The notes: generated from the sequence alone by a model not told the origin. DNA of 64,000 bases from OLB6 sp964467455 (GCA_964467455.1 CAYXQJ010000015.1:10326-74325), one strand, 5' to 3'; shown: positions 25,664-33,781, counted from the first letter of the stretch. Translations and numbers: made by a program.

Positions 25664-27648
25664 GATGACCTCACCGATAGCATCAGTGATCTTCCTCTCG
25701 ACGGCATATCGTTGATGCTGGTATGCTCGTGATAATATGCGTCAAGAATGTTGGTCACAGCAGCTCTGATCGCGAAATGTTCGTTCAGCGTCCACGAACC
25801 TACAACATCGACAGTGAACCACGCCGGCGTGGTGTTCTCAGGCTGAATGAACGAAGAAGCATTCGTCTGTGCAGCAGCATAACGTAGCCGAACCTCGGCA
25901 TGGTTCTGTGTTGAGCCGATGATCGTTCGTGCCTGGATGTTTAGTGGGGCGATGAGGGGCAAGTTGTCGTGCTGATCCAAGGCATAACCACGTACATACG
26001 ACACGGACGCCCCAAGACGGACAAGTTCTGAGACGGTGTAGGCACCACGAACTTCAGCTCCGCCGATCGCAGCCCAACCAATGTTCTGCTGCAGACGCAA
26101 TGGCACCGGCTCTTCAATGGGGCCGGTGCTCTCGTATGGTTTGGTTGCGATGTAGTCATCGATGGCCTGTCCAAAGACGGTCATCATCATCATCCCTTCC
26201 TCATTCCGTATCTCATAGGAAAGGTCGATACCATAGGATCGTTCACTTTCAAGATTCGGGTCGCCGATCACAACGAAATTCGATTGTGGATCGTAGAGCC
26301 AGAAGCCGTACGATTCAAAGTGGTTGGGCAAACGCTCCATCGACGACAGCGTGAAGATGAACGACGATGTCTCTGTTGTTGTGAATCGGAACAATGCCGA
26401 TGCGGAGAAGGCCGCCATCACACGATCGAAGTCGGCATTGGGTTGGTAACTCCCCAACACACTCCGCGCCTGAGGATCTTGCAACGTCCGTGGTGAGACG
26501 TCGAGACGCGCATTGAGCGTGGTACTGGTGGACGTTGTGATCGCCCCCTCCCACGACACATTGAGTCCGTATGTGCCGACAACGGCATCACCGATGTTCG
26601 TCATCACCATCTCGTTCACGGCTGTATCGAGCGGGATCATCGTCATCGTTGCCTGTGCCCATAGATTCGACAGATCTAAGGTGACATGCAGCAATGACTC
26701 ATCGATCACATGAGAGACCTCGGCTAATAGACCTACGGTGGTTGAGGTCCCATCCATCGGCATGTACATGTTTGGCATGAAGGGGCGGGTGGACACCTCT
26801 TCGACGGAACGGTCATAGTCGTCCATCACATGGTCGATGTGGTTCGCATAGAGTTTCACTGTCGACGACGTAAAACAGTCCCAAGGTGCGTACCACGAAA
26901 GAGCCGTGATCACACCTTCAGCGCGACGTGTATCCATCAACAGAGCGGGATAGCCAATGAACGTGGCCAGATCATAAATGCCCTGCAGCGATAGTACGTG
27001 TTCGTCCGTGGTCTTATACGAGACACCGATGTTGGCATTATGCTTTTCGAAGTTGCTTCCTTCGATGGTACGTTGACCGCCCGCAAGGAAGTCATCAGCT
27101 GCGCGGTAGGTATACCCACCACGAAATGCCAGGTCTTCCGTCCCTTGGTTGATGTCTGCGCGAAATCGGCGTTGACGGTCGTTCGCATCGCCGAGAAGTT
27201 CAGCAGCGCCTTGCCACGGTTGTTCGAATGTAGGCGTCCGCATCTGGAACGACAATGCACCACCGAGATTCGCCCCATACCGTAGGTCTGTTGATCCGGC
27301 TGTGAGTTGCAGTGCCGTCAGATTGTCGAGTTCAACATAAGCCGTCGGCGGATCCATCTTATCGATACAAGCCGAATGGACCTTCATGCCATCGATCGAC
27401 ATCGCCACCTGCGAACCGCGCAGCCCTCGGACCATGGCCTCGCCGGCCATCGCTGCGCGGTTGATCAATGCGGCGGAACCCTGACGCATCAGATCGTCAA
27501 CGGATACATTCGACGACGTCGGTATTCCACTGAATTCCGCCGGTAGATCCGCTGTGGCAAAGACGACCACACTTCTCGCATCAACCGTGCGCACACTGTC
27601 GTCCGCCGGGGCAAGCGGAAGGGCGAGGAGGGTGAGGAGGAGGAGCAT
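25657..27648 (-). CDS. TonB-dependent receptor, probable copper importer of the nos cluster (NosA/OprC-like)
   Basis: About 663 residues, with signal peptide (MLLLLTLLALPLAPA), a plug domain (SVDDLMRQGSAALINRAAMA, MVRGLRGSQVAMSIDGMKV) and a barrel ending in LMLSVRSSW. Met/His/Cys are frequent near the plug (MKVHSACIDKM) and in PFMPNMYMPMDG. Its place inside the nos operon suggests a copper receptor like NosA of Pseudomonas stutzeri (inference from context). Start 27648 begins the signal peptide, four bases after the preceding gene. Confidence 0.8.
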   Translation of the reverse strand: MLLLLTLLALPLAPADDSVRTVDARSVVVFATADLPAEFSGIPTSSNVSVDDLMRQGSAALINRAAMAGEAMVRGLRGSQVAMSIDGMKVHSACIDKMDPPTAYVELDNLTALQLTAGSTDLRYGANLGGALSFQMRTPTFEQPWQGAAELLGDANDRQRRFRADINQGTEDLAFRGGYTYRAADDFLAGGQRTIEGSNFEKHNANIGVSYKTTDEHVLSLQGIYDLATFIGYPALLMDTRRAEGVITALSWYAPWDCFTSSTVKLYANHIDHVMDDYDRSVEEVSTRPFMPNMYMPMDGTSTTVGLLAEVSHVIDESLLHVTLDLSNLWAQATMTMIPLDTAVNEMVMTNIGDAVVGTYGLNVSWEGAITTSTSTTLNARLDVSPRTLQDPQARSVLGSYQPNADFDRVMAAFSASALFRFTTTETSSFIFTLSSMERLPNHFESYGFWLYDPQSNFVVIGDPNLESERSYGIDLSYEIRNEEGMMMMTVFGQAIDDYIATKPYESTGPIEEPVPLRLQQNIGWAAIGGAEVRGAYTVSELVRLGASVSYVRGYALDQHDNLPLIAPLNIQARTIIGSTQNHAEVRLRYAAAQTNASSFIQPENTTPAWFTVDVVGSWTLNEHFAIRAAVTNILDAYYHEHTSINDMPSRGRSLMLSVRSSW

Positions 27649-27652
27649 GGGA

Positions 27653-28435
27653 CTAATCGACGAGCACTGGAAAGTGCGCAACCATGGGCATATCATTCTC
27701 TGTCCAGCCGAACTCGATATCCCAGTCGCCGGTCATGGTGAAGTTGACCTTGCCTGTGTAGAGGCCGCTATGGCTGTGGCTGGGGTTGACGTTGCCGGGC
27801 GAACCGTGACCCATGGACGGCATGGTTGGATTGACGTACGGTGTGGCATCGACGACCGGGGTGTACTCGAAACCGTCCATGGTGGAGTGCACAAGGAAGT
27901 CGATCGTATTCATACCGACGGCCCATGATGTTGTTTTGAGTGTGATGATCCGCTTTCCGTGTCCATCGATCTTGATCACACGAACGGCATTGGATGAGGC
28001 AACATTGATCGGGAAGGTTGCCTTGACGTTGGCATCGGTGGAGTGATCGTGAACCTCGATATCGAGGGACCATTGTGACGAGGTGCCGGGCATTGTAAAG
28101 ATGACGGCGCCGGTAAAGAAGCCGTCGGCATCGGTGTTCTCCGAGATCTGCTCTACGGGACAGGAGTGTTTCATCATTCCCATGTCCATCAACGGATAGG
28201 CGTGGACGTGAGCGTCGTTGATGATGGTGTTGCCGCGACGGAGCTTAACGTAGATGCGGTTGTAGCCGGTGATCAGCGAATCGTCGGCGTAGAGATCAAC
28301 AGTAAGGCCGTCTACTGTGGAGGTAGAGATCAGCGTCTTCGTCTCCGGCTGGGGTGTTGGGTCGGTGGTTTGTTCGCAGCCAATAATGAACAGTGCGATC
28401 GCGGAACTGAGGATCGAGATAAGTAGTGTTTTCAT
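27653..28435 (-). CDS. YtkA-like lipoprotein, possible copper chaperone
   Basis: A 260-residue lipoprotein (ALFIIGC) with two similar immunoglobulin-like modules resembling the YtkA/FixH type (DLYADDSLITGYNRIYVKLR and later GTSSQWSLDIEVHDH; TMTGDWDIEFGWTENDMPM near the end). Met/His-rich stretches (YPLMDMGMMKHSCPVE; PTMPSMGHGSPG; NPSHSHSG) are plausible Cu(I)/Cu(II) ligands. Placed between the TonB receptor and the Cys-rich protein, it most likely takes part in copper delivery to NosZ. That role is inference. Confidence 0.7.
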   Translation of the reverse strand: MKTLLISILSSAIALFIIGCEQTTDPTPQPETKTLISTSTVDGLTVDLYADDSLITGYNRIYVKLRRGNTIINDAHVHAYPLMDMGMMKHSCPVEQISENTDADGFFTGAVIFTMPGTSSQWSLDIEVHDHSTDANVKATFPINVASSNAVRVIKIDGHGKRIITLKTTSWAVGMNTIDFLVHSTMDGFEYTPVVDATPYVNPTMPSMGHGSPGNVNPSHSHSGLYTGKVNFTMTGDWDIEFGWTENDMPMVAHFPVLVD

Positions 28436-28540
28436 GATCGTTGTGAATCATCGTGTTGAAGGAAATGTATGGGCACAGCAAGCCCCCTACCACAAGCACA
28501 GCATTGTGGTGGTCTATGGTCAACGTCGAGGAACGAACGA

Positions 28541-28903
28541 TCAGGCCCGAGGTGGGGCAAAGGGCGGCGGCATCGTCCAGGTAGAGGCGAACGTGCGAAG
28601 CACTCCTTCAAACAGGAGGATCTTCTCTGGACGATGGACGAATGACGTCGGACGTTGGACGTCGTAGGGTGAGAGATCCCGTATCTCATTCGCCACAGCC
28701 GTCGGTATCGAACGCTGTTGCGACTTGTTGGATCTGACGAAGGCGCGTTTCATCGTGCAGGAGCCGTGGCACGACGTTCCCTTGTTCACGCAATGTCTGA
28801 TCGCATAGTCGGCATGCACCGTTTGATACACCGTCCAAAGGATCGGCAACTGATGGGTTGCCAAGCCGAGGGAACAGAGTATGATGATGGCGATGGAGCG
28901 CAT
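28541..28903 (-). CDS. Small Cys-rich exported protein of the nos/copper cluster
   Basis: A 120-residue protein with an N-terminal membrane/signal segment (SIAIIILCSLGLATHQLPIL) and the motif DYAIRHCVNKGTSCHGSCTMK. This resembles a Bacteroidota family seen beside copper-related TonB receptors, with phrases like DYI-x-LCVN-x(n)-C-x-GKCHLKK. The end WTMPPPFAPP is also family-like. The three cysteines could bind copper (inference). The C-terminal third is encoded in part by a GGACGNN heptad array (28629-28663), giving YDVQRPTSFVHRP. ATG 28903 is seven bases after nosL. Confidence 0.6.
   Translation of the reverse strand: MRSIAIIILCSLGLATHQLPILWTVYQTVHADYAIRHCVNKGTSCHGSCTMKRAFVRSNKSQQRSIPTAVANEIRDLSPYDVQRPTSFVHRPEKILLFEGVLRTFASTWTMPPPFAPPRA
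28629..28663. repeat. Heptad array GGACGNN x5 inside a coding region
   Basis: Units GGACGAT, GGACGAA, TGACGTC, GGACGTT, GGACGTC in 7-base register, within the frame of the Cys-rich protein. Same subfamily and orientation as arrays at 14250, 17961 and 25630. Confidence 0.85.
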
Positions 28904-28910
28904 GAGGGGA

Positions 28911-29423
28911 TCAGTGGTTCTTGGCCATCTCAAGCACTGTGGTGTAGGTGTGCTTGGTGCCGGAGTGGTTCGAGGCAGCGGACTCGCAGTCAGCCGATGA
29001 GGCGAACGCAGCAACGTTCAGCCCCATCGGCGAATGCAGTGATTCAGATTCGACGTAGCACGCCGTGCGTGCATCGATCAACGTACCAGGATGAGCATGA
29101 TCGGACACCCAGAGTGAGTGGACTTGGTCCATCTTGACAACACCTTCTGATGCATACCAACCAAGCATGCACTCTACGGCATCAAAGGCATAGGTCTTAC
29201 CGGTCATGGTCACGAGCTCACTACCGAACTGTTTGTCGGTGATCGTCATCTTGCACGACGTACATTGGGCCGTGCCGTAGTCGATCGGCAGTGGTTCCGG
29301 ACCGCTGCACGAGGTAAGTGCGAATGCGGCAACTATCAGTAGATGAAGCAGAAGGATCATCGGCGCAGCTGCGATCAAACGGAGCAGCCACTTAACCATC
29401 GAAGTTGTGGTACGGAGTGTCAT
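28911..29423 (-). CDS. nosL: NosL, copper chaperone lipoprotein
   Basis: A 170-residue lipoprotein with membrane-spanning signal and lipobox (AAFALTSC). It carries the NosL signature DYGTAQCTSCKMTITDKQFG followed by KTYAFDAVECMLGW. NosL binds Cu(I) through Cys/Met and delivers it to apo-NosZ. ATG 29423 lies five bases after the preceding stop; a TTG three codons earlier is less likely. The C-terminus has an unusual Ser/Ala/His-rich stretch (FASSADCESAASNHSG). Confidence 0.92.
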   Translation of the reverse strand: MTLRTTTSMVKWLLRLIAAAPMILLLHLLIVAAFALTSCSGPEPLPIDYGTAQCTSCKMTITDKQFGSELVTMTGKTYAFDAVECMLGWYASEGVVKMDQVHSLWVSDHAHPGTLIDARTACYVESESLHSPMGLNVAAFASSADCESAASNHSGTKHTYTTVLEMAKNH

Positions 29424-29428
29424 GACGA

Positions 29429-30016
29429 TCAAGCGAAATTACGTTTTGGCCGTGAGATCCACCATGTGAGTAATGCGATCACAGCACCGACGGCGATCAG
29501 ATAGAAGCCGAAGGCAGGCCAGGAGTGTGCTTTGAAGTTGAGCAGTTGTTGAACACCGATCAACGGCGGTTGATAGGACATACCGGGGATCTTGATCGCA
29601 GCGTGAGGATCAAGGTTATGTCCATAGTCATACAACCAGAGATAGAAGTCATAGAGGCCGAGAGCGCCGGCAGCGGTGAGCAAGGCCAGCCATACCAAGA
29701 TGAATGGCCGTTTGCCGACACCGGCCACGAGAAGACCGAGACCGATCAGAGCATAGACCACATATTTCATGTAGGCCAGCTCCGGTATGGAATCGGGCTC
29801 GATCTTCTTCATGCCGATGTAGTGATTCAAGCCGTTGAGATTTTGAAGATCGTTCTCATGCGCCCCCTCGACCTTATCGACGTGGATCAGGATACCCAGC
29901 TCATTGCCCTCAGGATACTGAGGTGCTTCCAGCGTGATCTCCCACATTGGTAGGAAGAACAGACCAGACAAGCAAAGGGCGGCAATGGCCATGAGGATGC
30001 GGTGTAGAGGGGTCAT
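29429..30016 (-). CDS. Four-helix membrane protein of clade II nos clusters
   Basis: A 195-residue inner-membrane protein. Helix 1 (MAIAALCLSGLFFLPMWEI) is followed by a periplasmic loop with the pattern ALQYPEGNELGI-like (here EAPQYPEGNELGILIH) and three more helices (YVVYALIGLGLLVAGVG; FILVWLALLTAAGALGLY; FGFYLIAVGAVIALLTWW). Proteins of this kind sit next to nosZ in many Bacteroidota. It may be the local counterpart of NosB, but I cannot prove that. Start ATG 30016 is five bases after the nosZ stop. Confidence 0.7.
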   Translation of the reverse strand: MTPLHRILMAIAALCLSGLFFLPMWEITLEAPQYPEGNELGILIHVDKVEGAHENDLQNLNGLNHYIGMKKIEPDSIPELAYMKYVVYALIGLGLLVAGVGKRPFILVWLALLTAAGALGLYDFYLWLYDYGHNLDPHAAIKIPGMSYQPPLIGVQQLLNFKAHSWPAFGFYLIAVGAVIALLTWWISRPKRNFA

Positions 30017-30021
30017 GACAA

Positions 30022-31980
30022 TCACTTCTTGTTATTCCATGTGAGGGCGGTGTTTGATCCGGGGCCAGAGACACGGATGTAACCCTGCATTTCTTGGTGA
30101 AGTGCGGAGCAGAAGTCCGTGCAGTAGAAGGCATACACACCGGCATTCTGTGGTTCCCAAATGATGGTTTGGGTCTCACCCGGCATGATGAGCAATTCAG
30201 AGTTGTTCGCGCCGAGGACGGCGAAGCCGTGCGGAACGTCCCAGTCCTGCTCAAGATTGGTCACGTGCCAGAAGATCTTATCGCCAACCTTGGCACCTTC
30301 AATGTTATCGGGAGCGAAGTGCGAACGGATCGAAGACATGTAGACGTGCAGTTCATTGCCTTTGCGCTCAACGCGGGCATCGCCTTCCTTCTTCGTCACG
30401 TATGGATGTTTGTTGTTCTCGATCTTATAGATCTTCGTTGAGTTCGGTGCGACGAGTTCGGCAGGGATCGCCTGTGCATAGTGCGGCTCACCGATCGTTG
30501 GGAAGTCAAGCAGGAGCTTCATCTTCTCGCCGGAGATGTCGTAGAGCTGTGCTGACTGCGTAAGCTCCGGACCCGTTGGCAGATAGCGATCCTTGGTGAT
30601 CTTGTTGTAAGCGATCACATACTTGCCCCATGGCTTTTTGGAATCGCCGCCGGGAATGCAGAGGTGACCGATCGAATAATACGTCGGGACCTTGTCGATG
30701 ACCTTGAAGTCTTTGAGTGACCACTTGGTGATCTCAGAGGATACGAACATCGATGTGTAGGCATTGCCTTTATCATCGAACTCAGTATGTAACGGCCCGA
30801 GACCCGGATTCTTCACTTCGCCGGCAAGGCAGGCGTCGTACTTGAGGACCGGGATACCATCGACATCGCCGTCGAACGCTTTTGACTCGATGGCCTTGAC
30901 CATTTTGGAGAAGCTCATGACAGGGATGACGGTGGCGAGCTTGCCGCCGCCGACGATGTATTCACCGGAGGGATCAACATCGCAACCGTGAGGCGACTTC
31001 GGCGTTGGCATGTAGAAGACGCAGCCGGGAATGTCGGCCGGTGTGACAACGCGGACGCTGTTCTTGATCGTCGACGTGGCGCTGTGCGTCTCGTCACTAT
31101 ACACGTTGTGGGCATAGTTCACGTTGACCATTTGCCCCTTACCCTGTGCGACGAACTCTTCGATCTTTTTCCAGTTGACAGCGACGATGAAGTCCTTGTC
31201 GTTTTGAGATGCGTTGATCTCCTTCATCGTATTGGCTCTTTCGGAGTTGTAACAGGTAAAGAACATCCAGTCGGCAGAGGCATTCTTGCCTGCGTGAGCA
31301 AGGTCATAGTCGAAGCCCGGCATCAGGATCTGCCATGCAAGGTTGAGTGCGCCACTGGCTTTGTCCATTTTGACGAAGCTGAGCGTGCCCTTGAACTTCT
31401 CCTTATACGATTCAATGCTGACATCTTCGTTCGGGATAGGTACGGAGAATCGGGTGCCGGCGACGATGTATTCGGAGTTCTGCGTGGTGAACGGTGAGGA
31501 GTGATTGCCCGAGCTATTCGGAAGCTCGATGATCTCCTTTGTGCGGAAATCCTTGAGATCGATGCGGGCAACGCGCGGCGTGTTGTTGCCGTTGATGAAG
31601 ACGAACTTGCCATCGGGCACACCGTCCGTCATCGACAGTTCAGGGTGGTGGGCATCATCCCACGGCACAAAACCGTGCGACGTCATCAGCATCGGCTTGG
31701 TCTCTTCAGAGAAGCCCCAGCCTTTTTCGGGATCGACGGAGAACACCGGGATCACGCGGAACAAACGTCCGCTGGGAAGACCGTACACCGACATTTGACC
31801 GCTAAAGCCGCCGGAGACGAAGTTGTAGAACTCGTCCTTGTCGCCGGGAGCAACGTAGACCGCTGAGGCTGCATCGGCAGCACCAACGCCTTTTTTGTCG
31901 CCGCCTTTCGAGCATCCGACAAATACCGATGTACCAACAAGGGCTACACCGAGAAGTGACCAAAGAAGAAGACGTTTCAT
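30022..31980 (-). CDS. nosZ: Nitrous oxide reductase NosZ, clade II (Sec-type)
   Basis: A 652-residue periplasmic copper enzyme that reduces N2O to N2. No twin-arginine motif; the N-terminus (LLLWSLLGVALVGTSVFVGC) is a Sec/lipoprotein-like signal, a mark of clade II. The beta-propeller CuZ domain has the DxHHPxxS motif at about 109-116 (DAHHPELS) and SPHGCDVDPSG and GPLHTEFDDKGNAY further on. The C-terminal cupredoxin holds CuA ligands Cys620, Cys624, His628 and Met631 (CTDFCSALHQEM). All key residues are present, so it should be active. Electrons probably come from the cytochrome c encoded upstream. Confidence 0.97.
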   Translation of the reverse strand: MKRLLLWSLLGVALVGTSVFVGCSKGGDKKGVGAADAASAVYVAPGDKDEFYNFVSGGFSGQMSVYGLPSGRLFRVIPVFSVDPEKGWGFSEETKPMLMTSHGFVPWDDAHHPELSMTDGVPDGKFVFINGNNTPRVARIDLKDFRTKEIIELPNSSGNHSSPFTTQNSEYIVAGTRFSVPIPNEDVSIESYKEKFKGTLSFVKMDKASGALNLAWQILMPGFDYDLAHAGKNASADWMFFTCYNSERANTMKEINASQNDKDFIVAVNWKKIEEFVAQGKGQMVNVNYAHNVYSDETHSATSTIKNSVRVVTPADIPGCVFYMPTPKSPHGCDVDPSGEYIVGGGKLATVIPVMSFSKMVKAIESKAFDGDVDGIPVLKYDACLAGEVKNPGLGPLHTEFDDKGNAYTSMFVSSEITKWSLKDFKVIDKVPTYYSIGHLCIPGGDSKKPWGKYVIAYNKITKDRYLPTGPELTQSAQLYDISGEKMKLLLDFPTIGEPHYAQAIPAELVAPNSTKIYKIENNKHPYVTKKEGDARVERKGNELHVYMSSIRSHFAPDNIEGAKVGDKIFWHVTNLEQDWDVPHGFAVLGANNSELLIMPGETQTIIWEPQNAGVYAFYCTDFCSALHQEMQGYIRVSGPGSNTALTWNNKK

Positions 31981-32000
31981 GGAGGGGCTCCTAAGATTAG

Positions 32001-32070
32001 GGAACTGGGAACAGGGAACTGGGAACTGGACTACCTGGCACCTGGCACCTGGCACTTGGCACGTGGCACT
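32001..32070. repeat. Composite heptad array GGAACTG x4 / TGGCACN x5
   Basis: Ten 7-base units in one continuous register: four GGAACTG-type, a junction GACTACC, then five TGGCACC/T/G. It occupies the gap between nosZ and the cytochrome gene and overlaps the cytochrome stop codon (32069-32071, reverse strand). Confidence 0.93.
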
Positions 32071-32536
32071 ACTTCTTGCTTACATCACGAAGGTGCTCGA
32101 GTACATTGCGGGCATCTTTCTCATCGACGCTTTGGTTGGGCATGCGCATGAGGAACTCTTGCATGAGGCACTTGACTGTATCATCGTTCTCGATCATGGT
32201 CTCGGTGTCGAGGATCATGTTCATGATGTATTCCGGTGTGCGCTTGACAGCCACTTGGCCGAGGGCGGGGCCGACGTAGCGTTCGTCGTACTTGTGGCAC
32301 GAGCTGCATTTGGTCTCGAAGACATCGAGGCCGGCTTTGGCCATGGCGGGATCGACCGTTTCGCCGACGTCGACATGTTTGATCTTGCCGTATTGGGCTT
32401 TTTCCTTCTTCACTTCGAAGACGGACTCTTCTGATTTCTGCTCGCCCCCTTCATCTTGTGCGCATGAAGGAAGAGCTACCGAGAGACTGCCGGTCAAGAT
32501 GACCATTACAAGCAGTCGAAGCAGGACGTTGTTCAT
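32069..32536 (-). CDS. Monohaem cytochrome c lipoprotein of the nos cluster
   Basis: A 155-residue lipoprotein (signal with LPSC, Cys25), an acidic linker and one class I cytochrome c domain: haem motif CSSCH at 77-81, YVGPALGQV after it, and the likely axial Met in EFLMRMPNQS near 135. Such NosC-like cytochromes pass electrons from the quinol pool to clade II NosZ, and its place directly upstream of nosZ supports that. Short gap to ric on the same strand. Confidence 0.9.
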   Translation of the reverse strand: MNNVLLRLLVMVILTGSLSVALPSCAQDEGGEQKSEESVFEVKKEKAQYGKIKHVDVGETVDPAMAKAGLDVFETKCSSCHKYDERYVGPALGQVAVKRTPEYIMNMILDTETMIENDDTVKCLMQEFLMRMPNQSVDEKDARNVLEHLRDVSKK

Positions 32537-32558
32537 GGGATCTCCTTGAGGTTTTTTG

Positions 32559-33233
32559 TTAATGATGTTGTGCTTGGTTCAGGAGGTTGGGGAATACCAG
32601 AGCATTCTCGAGGAAGACATGCTGCATGGTGTCGTGCATGAGGTCCTTCATGCGGGCATAAGCAGTGCGATGGGTGGTACATGCGCCCGGCGGCGGCGTG
32701 AAGTTGTTGGTGAGTGCACGTAAGCGGTGAAGTTTGCGGCCCACGTCGTCATGATCGCTTTCATGCGTCTTGACCTCTCGCTGTACGAAGGCAAGGTCTT
32801 TTCGGAATGAGGCGTTGAAGATTCCCGCCTCTTCACCTTCCAAGTGGGTCAAGAGTTCCCGCGATAGTTCGCCAAGGAGTTCCAGGATGGCGGCCGTGTC
32901 GGGAAACGTAGCACCGTGTTTGGTGACCACTTTTTCCATCATCGAGACAAGCGTTGGCAGTTCCATCCGCAGATAGCGGTGGTGGTTCTGTACGATGTAG
33001 GCGATGAGGAAGTCTGTATCCCATAACATGGGATGGATCGCGCCGCCGGCCTCGTGGGCGCTGTGGAACTGGATATCGGCGAGTACCTTGGTCGGGTCCA
33101 GACCATGTTCGGCACAGGCCTGATCGAGTGAGCGTTTACCGGCACAGCAGTAGTCCAGGCCGTATTTCTCAAGGACGACGGAAGCAGTTGGTGTCTGCTT
33201 GAGGATGTCGTGGAGGGTAGGAAAGGGAGTCAT
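32559..33233 (-). CDS. ric: RIC/ScdA iron-sulfur cluster repair protein
   Basis: A 224-residue di-iron protein that repairs Fe-S clusters damaged by NO or oxidants. The N-terminal ScdA_N segment has YGLDYCCAGKRSLDQACAEHG-type cysteines (read in two pieces: YGLDYCCAGK, SLDQACAEHG). The hemerythrin-like part has the iron-binding His/Glu series: NHHRYLRMELP, LTHLEGEEAGIF, ESDHDDVG and MQHVFLENALVFP. Its place at the head of the nos run fits protection during denitrification. The start codon is immediately preceded by an octad array and a motif shared with the Rrf2 gene. Confidence 0.95.
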   Translation of the reverse strand: MTPFPTLHDILKQTPTASVVLEKYGLDYCCAGKRSLDQACAEHGLDPTKVLADIQFHSAHEAGGAIHPMLWDTDFLIAYIVQNHHRYLRMELPTLVSMMEKVVTKHGATFPDTAAILELLGELSRELLTHLEGEEAGIFNASFRKDLAFVQREVKTHESDHDDVGRKLHRLRALTNNFTPPPGACTTHRTAYARMKDLMHDTMQHVFLENALVFPNLLNQAQHH

Positions 33234-33257
33234 AATGGGAGAATGGGGGAATGGGAG
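33234..33257. repeat. Octad array AATGGGAG x3
   Basis: AATGGGAG, AATGGGGG, AATGGGAG, period 8, directly against the ric start codon (33231-33233, reverse strand), in the 5' leader. Confidence 0.8.
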
Positions 33258-33265
33258 AATCTATA

Positions 33266-33296
33266 ATAAGGGATAAGGGAGTCACGTGTCACAAAT
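33266..33296 (-). promoter_or_regulatory. Candidate NsrR/Rrf2 site upstream of ric
   Basis: Reading in gene direction, TTTGTGAC (33288-33295 complement) and TATCCCTTAT (33266-33275 complement) are separated by 12 bases. The same two blocks, 5 bases apart, lie upstream of the Rrf2 gene. The extra seven bases here include a CCCTTAT duplication. A shared regulator site or promoter is the likely meaning. Confidence 0.55.
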
Positions 33297-33317
33297 ATAA
33301 GGGGGAAAATTGGGATG

Positions 33318-33749
33318 TCAAACGGAAATGCGGAATCCTTTTTCTTGGATCCGTTTTGCCACGTCGGCGAGACTGGTGGAGCTGAACATCAGCTGGAGGC
33401 GGTTGCGCTCTGCGGCCCAGGCGTTGTGGAGTGCGCAGGGAGCTTTTTCACCGCAGCCGGGAAGACCTAGGATGCACTGTGTGAACAGGTCTGACCCGTC
33501 AACCTTCTGGATGATGTCCAGCAGACTGATCTTCTTCGGGTCCTTGTACAGGGCTACTCCGCCTTTGGCACTGCGTTGCGACGTCAGCAAGTCGTGCTGG
33601 GCAAGGTCGGCTAAGATCTTCTTAAGAAAGTGGTATGGGATAGAAAGCTGTTCGGCCACTTCGGAGATCGGAACATAGCCCCGGTCCTCGTCCTGAATGG
33701 CGAGGTAGGAGAGGGCCTGGATGGCATAGGATGACGCTTTGGAGAGCAT
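33318..33749 (-). CDS. Rrf2-family regulator, NsrR-like
   Basis: A 143-residue winged-helix regulator of the Rrf2 family (SYAIQALSYLAIQD, ISEVAEQLSIPYHFLKKILA, GGVALYKDPKKISLLDIIQ). Three cysteines at 92, 99 and 105 (C-x6-C-x5-C) are placed as the iron-sulfur ligands of NsrR/IscR-type proteins. Next to ric and nosZ, NO sensing is the best guess. ATG at 33749 begins the conserved MLSKASSYA. It lies 84 bases upstream of ric on the same strand and probably controls both genes. Confidence 0.88.
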   Translation of the reverse strand: MLSKASSYAIQALSYLAIQDEDRGYVPISEVAEQLSIPYHFLKKILADLAQHDLLTSQRSAKGGVALYKDPKKISLLDIIQKVDGSDLFTQCILGLPGCGEKAPCALHNAWAAERNRLQLMFSSTSLADVAKRIQEKGFRISV

Positions 33750-33758
33750 GATGCGAAA

Positions 33759-33781
33759 ATAAGGGATAGAATTGTCACAAA
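33759..33781 (-). promoter_or_regulatory. Candidate NsrR/Rrf2 site upstream of its own gene
   Basis: In gene direction, TTTGTGAC (complement of 33774-33781), five bases, TATCCCTTAT (complement of 33759-33768), ending about ten bases before the start codon. It matches the block before ric, so autoregulation is likely. Confidence 0.55.

Noticed and set aside
33318..33749. A link between the Rrf2 regulator and iron-sulfur cluster assembly (IscR)
   Set aside because: No isc or suf gene is near; the neighbours are ric and nosZ, so an NsrR-like role is more likely.
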